From: Chromatiales bacterium
GTDB lineage: Bacteria > Pseudomonadota > Gammaproteobacteria > JAGRGH01
DNA: 64,000 nt
Assembly (NCBI GenBank): GCA_020445605.1
Contig: JAGRGH010000063.1
Location: 1-64,000, forward strand
Reading direction: 5' to 3'
The translations under genes and the position numbers were made by a program. The notes under the pieces are model-generated. The model ran no database searches and was not told the origin of the DNA. It saw nothing but the letters and a program-made list of their open reading frames with translations. Below, one piece after another: positions 1 through 6,160 of this stretch; the first letter of the stretch is position 1; each line of letters opens with the position of its first letter.

Positions 1-93
1 CGAATACTCGAAACTACCCGGGAGAATCTGCTGATCGAACGACACCGGGATCATCTTCATCTGCCCGTAGTCGTAATCCTTGTATCTGGCCAT
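1..93 (-). mobile_element. Insertion sequence edge: transposase N-terminus, cut by window
   Basis: The minus strand reads an ATG at 93-91 followed by an open frame of 31 codons that runs off the left edge. Its N-terminus (MARYKDYDYGQ, then IPVSFD and LPGSFEY) looks like the start of transposases related to the IS1182/IS4 type; the family is recalled from pattern, not searched. The 70-80 bases before the start, beginning near 172, would hold the IS terminal repeat. The element abuts an attC-like site, so it probably inserted into the integron cassette array. Confidence 0.6.
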
Positions 94-164
94 CCGCCCG
101 CCCCTCGAATCGCTGATTTTTATGGCCGATTTCACCAGTACCGGGGTTTTCCGACAGCCTCAAT

Positions 165-308
165 GCCAAGGTAAGCGGCGTTCAGCATGGAGCGACTGCT
201 CGGGGAAAAATGGCGAAACCATGCCCGAGCAGGCGCGGAGTGCTGAACGTCCGAGCGAGCTTGCGAGCGACTTGACCGCCTTGTATGGTCGCTTGTTATA
301 AACAAATT
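165..308 (-). other. attC-like integron recombination site, long form, right end interrupted
   Basis: On the minus strand this follows the stop codon of the coiled-coil gene at 309. It begins with an R''-like TTATAACAAG and a GGTCAAG box, then forms a long imperfect hairpin: an arm at about 225-250 with CGTTCAGCACTCC pairs with an arm at about 180-205 containing GCTGAACG. This is the layout of a long attC (59-base element). The distal end is not a good GTTRRRY core (GCTTACC is found instead) and passes directly into the IS leader, so the site seems degenerate or interrupted. Confidence 0.55.
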
Positions 309-656
309 TCAATCAAAAGACCTCATTTGATCTATCGTTCTGTTTAGCAACTCAAGTTTTTGGTATTGATCTGCCAAAATCAGCTTTATTTTTTTTACCT
401 CCGTTTTCATGGCCAGATATTCTTCATACTCTGAGGATTCGGCTCCTTTGTATATTTCTCTGAATTTGATATCAAATCCGTCCATTCGATTCTTGAGATG
501 TTGTTGCTCTCTAATTGCTTCGCTTATGTTTATTGTGTGTTGCTCAACGGTGTTTTCGAATGCAGAGATTCTGTTCTCCAAGTGATAATTGATGAAACCG
601 AAAACTAAAGACACAATGGTAATCGGAACAGCAGTGATGTTAAATTTCCCTTCCAT
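309..656 (-). CDS. Cassette gene: small membrane-anchored coiled-coil protein
   Basis: This encodes 115 residues starting at the ATG at 656, preceded by an AAAGGAA ribosome site. An earlier in-frame start would overlap the upstream gene. A single hydrophobic segment (about residues 7-22, ITAVPITIVSLVFGF) is followed by a charged heptad-rich region to the C-terminus, suggesting an N-in membrane anchor with a coiled coil outside the cytoplasm. It lies 4 bp downstream of the lipoprotein gene and is probably co-transcribed in the same integron cassette. The DNA is much more AT-rich than the chromosome to the right, a sign of transfer. I do not recognise the family; function is unknown. Confidence 0.7.
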   Translation of the reverse strand: MEGKFNITAVPITIVSLVFGFINYHLENRISAFENTVEQHTINISEAIREQQHLKNRMDGFDIKFREIYKGAESSEYEEYLAMKTEVKKIKLILADQYQKLELLNRTIDQMRSFD

Positions 657-660
657 TGTC

Positions 661-1149
661 TTATTCCTTTTCTTTCTTGTCCTGATCCGCATTCAATTCG
701 TCGATCATTTGCTTTGTCTCCTGGGAAATCGATTGCCATTCCTGATTTTTTAAATCCAATATTCTCTCGTATCGCGTCTGGCGCTTATCTAAATCGTTTA
801 TCTTTTGATCGTGCTCGATCAATTGTCTTTCGTGACGCTTTACGGTTGTATCGATGCTCCTTACTTCTTCTTGCAAAAGCTTATGTTGTTTCGTCAGGCT
901 GTAGTATTGCTGTTTTACTGCTTTCATCTCCGAGGTGTTTGCCTTTCCTTCTACTTGGAGTTGAAGAATTCTATTTTCAAGTCGGAGCTTTTCATTTTCC
1001 AGGGCAAACATATTATTGGTTATTGCTTCGATTGCCCGTTCGTTTCTGTTGCTTCTCTCCTCCGAAACGCCTATTGATCGATAAGTCGAACATGAGCACA
1101 TGCTCAATGCCACGACACCAATAAGAACTGAGCGCCCAACGTTGTCCAT
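661..1149 (-). CDS. Cassette gene: predicted lipoprotein with long coiled coil
   Basis: This encodes 162 residues. The ATG at 1149 is chosen because GGAGGAAG sits just upstream; a TTG five codons earlier lacks such a site. The N-terminus has a short signal segment (SVLIGVVALSM) running into a cysteine pair (CSC), a plausible but non-ideal lipobox. The rest is almost entirely charged helix with heptad character. It is the first gene of a two-gene AT-rich cassette. Lipoprotein plus membrane-anchored coiled-coil partner could bridge the envelope, but this is inference. No family recognised. Confidence 0.7.
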   Translation of the reverse strand: MDNVGRSVLIGVVALSMCSCSTYRSIGVSEERSNRNERAIEAITNNMFALENEKLRLENRILQLQVEGKANTSEMKAVKQQYYSLTKQHKLLQEEVRSIDTTVKRHERQLIEHDQKINDLDKRQTRYERILDLKNQEWQSISQETKQMIDELNADQDKKEKE

Positions 1150-1170
1150 TAGCACTTCCTCCAAGTCTTT

Positions 1171-1260
1171 GCGTATAACGCGTTGTTAAGGGGCGCGGAG
1201 CCGCATCGCGGCGGAGCGTCCCAGTGAGCGAAGCGAACGACTTGAACAAATTGTTAGAGC
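1171..1260 (-). other. attC site of the first integron cassette
   Basis: On the minus strand this starts one base after the stop of the 109-residue cassette gene. It reads GCTCTAACAA (R''), TTGTTCAAG (L''), a self-complementary centre rich in GCTCCGC/GCGGAGC, CTTAACAAC (L') and GCGTTATACGC (R'). That order and spacing over about 90 bases is the classic attC fold. The predicted crossover lies at the G/TT of GTTATAC (1179-1173). It separates cassette 1 from the two-gene cassette. Confidence 0.85.
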
Positions 1261-1261
1261 A

Positions 1262-1591
1262 TTACATATACTCATAGAGAATATCCTTAGGTAGTTCGCT
1301 CTTCTCGCCATTTGGTAGGACACGAAAACCAACGGCAGCCACACTGGCAATTTTGACAAGAAGAAAGTTCCTTCCTGGAATGTACATTTGTAAGATTACA
1401 TCCATTCCCTCAGCTTTATTCATGACTTTGTATACCGAAACCCTTGAGCCTCTAGAGTCACCAACAATCGCTTCTGTTGATTCAGGCGGTAAATCGTTTA
1501 GCTCTTCATCGCTCTTAGCCACTAATTCCTTATATCTTTTCTCAATTTCGGCAACATCCGCTGCCTCATTGATCTGCGTCCATATTTCCAT
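1262..1591 (-). CDS. First integron cassette gene, hypothetical protein
   Basis: This encodes 109 residues of unknown function, acidic and apparently soluble, with no signal peptide or membrane segment. The N-terminal 35 residues look helical (EIEKRYKELVAKSDEEL) and the second half is beta-like and hydrophobic. The ATG lies only 20 bp inside the cassette boundary at 1611, as is usual for cassette genes expressed from a promoter in intI/attI. It is followed at once by an attC. Base composition is clearly lower in GC than intI. No family recognised. Confidence 0.75.
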   Translation of the reverse strand: MEIWTQINEAADVAEIEKRYKELVAKSDEELNDLPPESTEAIVGDSRGSRVSVYKVMNKAEGMDVILQMYIPGRNFLLVKIASVAAVGFRVLPNGEKSELPKDILYEYM

Positions 1592-1604
1592 GATTGCTAT
1601 TTCG

Positions 1605-1611
1605 CTCTAAC
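1605..1611 (-). other. attI/cassette 1 junction (GTTRRRY-type core)
   Basis: The minus strand reads GTTAGAG, matching the integron core site at which cassettes are joined to attI. It is placed between the first cassette gene and intI, the expected position. The exact extent of attI toward intI cannot be set because an insert with inverted ends lies in it (1625-1785). Confidence 0.65.
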
Positions 1612-1624
1612 AGTTATTAGAAGA

Positions 1625-1785
1625 CAAAGTGTCCATAAGCATTCCGGGCACGGGTGTCCATAAGCATTCCGCGGCAGCGGGTGCCGCCTTGCAAGTATGC
1701 CGCATAACCCACTGTTTTTAAATCTTTAGTCCGGCTGGCGGCGCCATCGGCAACGACCTCGTCTGGCGTACTTATGGACACTTTG
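1625..1785. repeat. Insert bounded by a perfect 15-bp inverted repeat in the attI region
   Basis: CAAAGTGTCCATAAG at 1625-1639 is exactly reverse-complementary to CTTATGGACACTTTG at 1771-1785. The 18-mer GTGTCCATAAGCATTCCG is also repeated directly at 1629-1646 and 1654-1671. The TGTCC...GGACA ends look like those of a small non-autonomous element, but no flanking target duplication is evident. It has no coding capacity. It lies between intI and the first cassette and could carry the cassette promoter or have replaced part of attI. Confidence 0.6.
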
Positions 1786-1799
1786 CTCCCTAACCCACC

Positions 1800-1828
1800 T
1801 TGACAAAAAGGACACCCCGACATACTGT
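1800..1828 (+). promoter_or_regulatory. intI promoter (-35/-10)
   Basis: A perfect TTGACA -35 at 1800-1805 is followed after 17 bp by TACTGT at 1823-1828, a weak -10. The spacing is ideal and the intI ATG lies 28 bp further. The -10 is inside the LexA box, so repressor binding would block the promoter. Confidence 0.55.
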
Positions 1829-1842
1829 CTATACATACAGTA
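1823..1842 (+). promoter_or_regulatory. LexA (SOS) box controlling the integron integrase
   Basis: The 20 bases TACTGTCTATACATACAGTA contain CTGT-N8-ACAG with the flanking TA and TA of the E. coli-type SOS consensus. The box overlaps the -10 and ends 14 bp before the intI start codon, just ahead of the AGGAG ribosome site at 1846-1850. LexA control of intI is established for several integrons; here it is read from the sequence. Confidence 0.85.
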
Positions 1843-1856
1843 CTCAGGAGATTGGC

Positions 1857-2885
1857 ATGGGAGCCTCCCCGTTCATGGATTCGGTCCGCGCCGCCGCGCG
1901 GTTTCGCGGGTTCAGCTATCGCACTGAACAAACTTACCTGCATTGGTTTCGCCGCTTCATCCGGTTTCACGGCATGCGTCACCCGCGGGAGATGGCCGAG
2001 CCGGAGGTTACGGCTTTTTTGACCGACCTGGCCGTTCGCCGCAACGTTTCCCCGAGCACCCAGAACCTGGCCCTGTGCGCACTGGTGTTCCTGTACCGGC
2101 ATGTCATCGGTCGGCCGATCGAGGGCATTCAGGCCAGTCGGGCTACGAAATTCGCGCGGATTCCGGTCGTGCTCAACCCCGAGGAGGTTAACGCACTGCT
2201 GGCGCAGCTTTCGGGCGCTCAGCGGCTTGCAGCGAGCCTCATGTATGGCTCGGGCCTGCGGTTGATGGAATGCCTGAGGCTGCGAGTCAAGGACATCGAT
2301 TTCGAACATCGCGCGATCATTGTTCGCGACGGCAAGGGCGGCAAGGACCGTGTCACCACGCTCGCGGATCGCCTGATCGCGCCCCTGAACGAACAGCTCG
2401 CGGCAGCCCGTCGGCTGGTCAATGAGGACCGATCGGCCGGCGTCGCGGGCGTATATCTGCCCAATGCGCTGGATCGCAAATACCCGAGCGCCGGTGTTTC
2501 GTGGGGCTGGCAGTTCGTATTTCCGGCTCAGAACCTTGCGCGCGACGCCCGCAGTGGCATCGTCCGGCGTCATCATCTGTATTCGAAAACGATGCAGCGG
2601 GCCGTGCGCCGTGCGGCCCTTGCCGCCCACATTCAGAAGCGAGCCACCTGCCACACGCTGCGCCACAGCTTTGCGACGCATCTGCTGGAGCGAGGGGCGG
2701 ATATCCGCACGGTGCAGGAACAACTCGGCCACGCGGACCTGAAGACCACGCAGATCTACACGCAGGTGCTTGGCCGGGGTGGAAATGCGGTGCGCAGCCC
2801 GTTGGATTCGATGGGGTCTATGGCGAGCCCCGCAGGCACGCAAGCGGGTGGCCGGCCGAATGGCGCGACGCGGTTCTGGCCCTGA
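1857..2885 (+). CDS. intI: Integron integrase IntI (tyrosine recombinase)
   Basis: This encodes a 342-residue site-specific recombinase that joins and excises attC-borne cassettes at attI. The ATG at 1857 is preceded by AGGAG with 6-bp spacing. A TTG at 1800 would place the promoter inside the gene and is rejected. Residues 7-90 form the SAM-like DNA-binding domain. The catalytic set is visible: R135 (GSGLRL), H266 and R269 (HTLRH), H292 (GH) and Y301 (IYT). The IntI-specific segment between boxes I and II (about 201-242, with [14 protein letters not shown] and RRHHL) separates it from XerC/D. Length is normal and there is no frameshift, so it should be active. It is divergent from the cassettes. 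Confidence 0.95.
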   Translation: MGASPFMDSVRAAARFRGFSYRTEQTYLHWFRRFIRFHGMRHPREMAEPEVTAFLTDLAVRRNVSPSTQNLALCALVFLYRHVIGRPIEGIQASRATKFARIPVVLNPEEVNALLAQLSGAQRLAASLMYGSGLRLMECLRLRVKDIDFEHRAIIVRDGKGGKDRVTTLADRLIAPLNEQLAAARRLVNEDRSAGVAGVYLPNALDRKYPSAGVSWGWQFVFPAQNLARDARSGIVRRHHLYSKTMQRAVRRAALAAHIQKRATCHTLRHSFATHLLERGADIRTVQEQLGHADLKTTQIYTQVLGRGGNAVRSPLDSMGSMASPAGTQAGGRPNGATRFWP

Positions 2886-3058
2886 TTGTCCTGTGCCCCC
2901 GGCCTGATCCACAGGCGTCGCTCCCGTGTGGCAAATGTTTCTGCCTGTCCCCGGGAAGGGAACCTAGCACGGGTTTGGGACGACGACAAGAACAGGGCGT
3001 CCGGCGCGGTGCGCTGGGCGACCGGTAAGCTGCCGCCGGGCCGACCACCGGAGGCGCC

Positions 3059-3082
3059 ACGCGTAGTGTGAACAGGCCCTAG
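3059..3082 (-). repeat. Solo end of the CTAGGGCC...-type MITE-like family
   Basis: These 24 bases are the exact reverse complement of the first 24 bases of the element at 13410-13680. Only one end is present; nothing like the other end is visible toward intI. The CTA of its terminal CTAG supplies the stop codon of the cytochrome gene (3079-3081), so the insertion or its remnant defines the C-terminus of that protein. Confidence 0.7.
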
Positions 3083-3537
3083 TACGGAACCTTGATCCTG
3101 GCGAGTTCTTCGGTGGTGATTTCCCTCGACCGCTTCAGCGTCCAGGCGCCTTCGCCAACCCAGGCCTTGAACAGACCGAGATTGAGCTTGCGCTCTTGCT
3201 CATCGCTGCCCAGATACTGGTACATGTTGCCGGGTTTGCCATCACCTTTGGTCTGGCCGTCATCCAGCCGGCGCATGATGGCTCCGGTATCCGGCCAGCC
3301 GACGTAAAAGATCAGGTCGGCATAAGTGTCCATGCGCGGGCCCTTCATCGCCTTTTTGAACTGTTCCTTGTCGGCCTTGAATTCCCCCAGGTAAGGCGAT
3401 TGCGCGTCGTGGCAGGCAGCGCATTTCTGCTGCCACAACGGTCGAATGTCGCCTCGATAGGTGGTCTCGGTGGCGCTGGCAGAGGTGGCCAGTAACGCAA
3501 TCAAAGTCACGGTGAATGAGCGAGAGCCGATGTTCAT
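3079..3537 (-). CDS. Secreted monoheme c-type cytochrome
   Basis: This encodes 152 residues. A Sec signal peptide (about residues 1-22, ending near SASA) precedes a cytochrome-c-like domain with a single heme motif, CAACH, at about residues 39-43. Methionines further on could be the sixth ligand. The protein is predicted to be periplasmic and to carry electrons. It stands alone: intI lies behind it and a cupin gene lies upstream on the same strand after a gap of about 190 bp. The TAG stop lies inside a repeat end. The partner enzyme is unknown. Confidence 0.8.
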   Translation of the reverse strand: MNIGSRSFTVTLIALLATSASATETTYRGDIRPLWQQKCAACHDAQSPYLGEFKADKEQFKKAMKGPRMDTYADLIFYVGWPDTGAIMRRLDDGQTKGDGKPGNMYQYLGSDEQERKLNLGLFKAWVGEGAWTLKRSREITTEELARIKVPY

Positions 3538-3727
3538 GATCCCCTCCGTTTCAGGGTTTGCAAGTGCGATTCTGGTTCGTCACAAGAACCCCGGTCATGA
3601 CCTGAATCATCGCTTTCATCGGCATGCCGGCCGTTCAGCACGCTCGGCGACAATCATCGACCGCCGCGTTGTCACAACCATGCCGCGCAATGCCCTTGCG
3701 GCATTGCGCCTGCGAAACGACCCTGGA

Positions 3728-4162
3728 TCAGTCGGTCACGATCGTCGTGTCGGGCTTGCCCTTTTCGAAGATGCCGAACGTGACGGCCTTGAACGGCATG
3801 TCCTTGCTCGGATTGACCGCCTGATGCACCACCCCGCCTGGAAGGTGCACGGTCTCGCCCTTGTGCAGCGTGACCTTGCCTCTGCCGGCGATATCCAGGG
3901 TCAGCGTGCCATCGGCCAGGTAGATGAACTCATCACCCGGATGAAAGTGCTTCTTGCCGACCAGCCCAGGCGCGCCGTCCACGGTCAGCACGATGGCCTC
4001 GTATCCGGGCGCGGTTTGCAGATCAGTCTTCGACAGTATCGTGCGTTGCTGCTTTTGTCCCAGCACGCCAGCGGCCTGAGGTTTTCCCTGCGACGGCGTT
4101 TCGGCATGTGCCGCGCCAAGGAAACAGACCAGGGCAACCGGAACAAGGATCGACTTTTTCAT
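3728..4162 (-). CDS. Secreted cupin-domain protein
   Basis: This encodes 144 residues from the ATG at 4162, which follows GGGAGAA; an upstream in-frame start would add 19 residues before an obvious signal peptide (MKKSILVPVALVCFLGAAHA). The mature part is one small cupin barrel: GxxxHxHPGDEFIYL in motif 1 and a PxGxVHQ motif 2, giving a likely histidine/glutamate metal site. Cupins have many roles, so no substrate is assigned. It is likely periplasmic. Confidence 0.8.
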   Translation of the reverse strand: MKKSILVPVALVCFLGAAHAETPSQGKPQAAGVLGQKQQRTILSKTDLQTAPGYEAIVLTVDGAPGLVGKKHFHPGDEFIYLADGTLTLDIAGRGKVTLHKGETVHLPGGVVHQAVNPSKDMPFKAVTFGIFEKGKPDTTIVTD

Positions 4163-4249
4163 GATCGTTCTCCCAGCCACGTGGCAGAAACGGGCCGCCA
4201 CGATCGCCCACCGAGCCACCCTGGGGTTTCCAGGGATTCAAGAAAGAGG

Positions 4250-4639
4250 CTATGCCGCGCGCGGCGGCACGATGTCGTCGAACGTACCGGGTGCAACCGG
4301 CGCCATCCCGCGTGCGGCGCGTGCCTGGTCGCAGCGCGGGTTCGGCACGCCGTCTTCCCAGGCGACCTTGAAGTCACGACACGGGCTCGCGCGGTCCGCA
4401 TAGATGCCGCAGGCCACCCGTTCGCCGATCGTGCCCTCTAGGGCGATGCATCGCGGCGTCCTGCCGTTCGTGCCCCGCATGGCCACCAGATGCGGGGTGA
4501 CGGGTTCGGTCAGGTGTTCCGGAACCGTACCGCCTGGAGCCGCACGGGTTTCCAGCCAGTGAAACGAGGCGCGAAAGTGCGCGCAGCACGCGCCGCAGGA
4601 CTGACAGACCTGGCTTGGGGTCGGGGGCAGAAAATTCAT
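4250..4639 (-). CDS. YkgJ-family cysteine-cluster protein
   Basis: This encodes 129 residues. It has the cysteine pattern of the YkgJ/UPF0153 group: CQSCGACC at about residues 12-19, a middle cysteine followed by CGIYADRASPCRDF, and a late cysteine. Members are thought to bind a zinc or iron ion, and their function is not established. No signal peptide, so it is cytoplasmic. It is not obviously linked to its neighbours. Confidence 0.8.
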   Translation of the reverse strand: MNFLPPTPSQVCQSCGACCAHFRASFHWLETRAAPGGTVPEHLTEPVTPHLVAMRGTNGRTPRCIALEGTIGERVACGIYADRASPCRDFKVAWEDGVPNPRCDQARAARGMAPVAPGTFDDIVPPRAA

Positions 4640-4967
4640 GGAACAACACTCGATTCACACTGCGATCAGCGGCGGGTGGCCGCGCCGGGCGGTCCGGTTC
4701 CCGGAACCGGGCCACAAGCGAGGAATCGGGCTATTTGTTCTGGATCAGGCAGGGCGCGGGCCGCGCACGCAACGCGCAGCGCAGACGCCGCCACCGCAGA
4801 CGCACGCTGCTGTCGCGCAGATGATTCCTGGAGGTTGGAACGACGTCAGGCACGGTCGCGCACCATCGCCGCAGCGTTAGACAGGGAATGCCGGAAAGAT
4901 CGAAACGGGTGTGGCCCGGCCACCGGACCCGCGTGCTGCTCACACTACGCGCGTGCCGAATTGCGCG
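4640..4967. other. Intergenic stretch without a supported gene
   Basis: This 328-bp stretch lies between the glycosyltransferase (its 3' end) and the YkgJ-family gene (its 5' side). Short open frames exist on both strands but none has a ribosome site, family features or codon bias. A small palindrome (CCGGTTCCCGGAACCGG, near 4691) is visible. I see no terminator with a T-run. Confidence 0.5.
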
Positions 4968-6029
4968 TCAATGCCGCCGGACAGTGGGCTCGGTTCTGCC
5001 CTTTTGCCGGCCCCGCCGCGGCAGAAACATCGCGCCGATGCGTCGCCAGTGTTCGCGGGAATTCGGCACCACCAGCACCGCGCGAATGGCGTAGCCCAGC
5101 GCCCTGAACCAGTGGCCGTGGTCGCGAAAGCCGTTCGCGGCGTTGGCGAACTGACGCGCGAGCGTCCAGCGCAGCCGCGGGCGGATCATGCGAAACCCGG
5201 GCTGTGCCAGCGCGTGCAGCGTCACGCGCCAGCCCTGATCGAGACCGCGCAGACCGGCGGTCATCGACCCGGCATGCCGGCGCAGGTGCAGCGAGATGGC
5301 ATCCTGATAGACGAGCTTTTCGCCGAGGGCGAGCTTCAGCCACAGCAGCCAGTCCTCGCCGTAACGAAACCGGGTATCGAAGCCGCCGGCCTTCGCCAGC
5401 GCATCGCGGTGGATCAGCATCGCACCGAGGCGCAGGAACGGCGGCCCGCCGAGTTCGAGTTCCGGGTCCTGGATGCGCGTGCCGGTCGCGGAATTACGCC
5501 GGCTGCCGATACGGTTGCGCAGCGGGTTCTCGGGCTCGGTCAGAGTATCGTTTAGCGCATCCCAGTCCGCATGACGCCCTGCAATCCAGCGCACGCCGTC
5601 GAACCCCTGTGCAACCTGGAAGCGCTGGGCCAGCGAGGCCTGCGGCCAGCGGTCATCGGCATCCAGAAACGCCAGCCACTCGCCGCGGGCCTGCGCGATA
5701 CCGGCATTGCGCGCCCCTGCGGGGCCCGGCCGTTGATCACTCTGGATCACCCGAACGCGCGCGTCCGCGAGGTCCGATAACACGCCGAGCGTGGCGGGAT
5801 CGTCGCTTCGATCATCGACGACGATCACCTCGAACGCCGGCGCATCGCGCTGCGCGAAGATGGAATTCAGTGCGTCGTTGAGCAGCACACCGGCGTTGTG
5901 CACCGGGACGATGACCGAGACGACCGGCGCGCTGCCGGTTCGCGACGCCGGGCTTTCACGCTCGCCCGCGGGGCTCGAACGATCCGCCGCCTGCTGGGCA
6001 TCGACCGGCGGCTCGAGGGGATTGGACAT
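4968..6029 (-). CDS. Family 2 glycosyltransferase
   Basis: This encodes 353 residues from the ATG at 6029; ten more codons upstream are open but less likely. The GT-A fold is clear: VSVIVPVHNAG at about 37-47, VIVVDDRSDD at about 69-78, and the metal-binding FLDADDRW at about 120-127. A later GxxxRFxxGEDWLLW segment matches the acceptor-side ED motif of GT2 enzymes. The C-terminal 60 residues are basic. It probably transfers a sugar to a surface polysaccharide or lipid. No other glycan genes adjoin it, so substrate is unknown. Confidence 0.85.
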   Translation of the reverse strand: MSNPLEPPVDAQQAADRSSPAGERESPASRTGSAPVVSVIVPVHNAGVLLNDALNSIFAQRDAPAFEVIVVDDRSDDPATLGVLSDLADARVRVIQSDQRPGPAGARNAGIAQARGEWLAFLDADDRWPQASLAQRFQVAQGFDGVRWIAGRHADWDALNDTLTEPENPLRNRIGSRRNSATGTRIQDPELELGGPPFLRLGAMLIHRDALAKAGGFDTRFRYGEDWLLWLKLALGEKLVYQDAISLHLRRHAGSMTAGLRGLDQGWRVTLHALAQPGFRMIRPRLRWTLARQFANAANGFRDHGHWFRALGYAIRAVLVVPNSREHWRRIGAMFLPRRGRQKGRTEPTVRRH

Positions 6030-6160
6030 GACGCCTAGGGTAGCCGGAAACTCCGGCACCCCGCGACCGGTTCGGCGTTACGGCGTCGCGTGCAGACGGC
6101 GCGAGGCTCCGTGCCCCGCCCCGTTCGATCGCCATCCCTGGCGAACCGGTTCACCAACTG

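Noticed and set aside
1617-2912. 431-codon open frame antisense to intI
   Set aside because: It is a mirror of the integrase frame in GC-rich DNA, rich in Arg and His with no family features; intI on the + strand has every catalytic residue.
4731-4943. 70-codon open frame in the gap before the glycosyltransferase
   Set aside because: No ribosome site, Arg/Cys-rich random composition, no family likeness.
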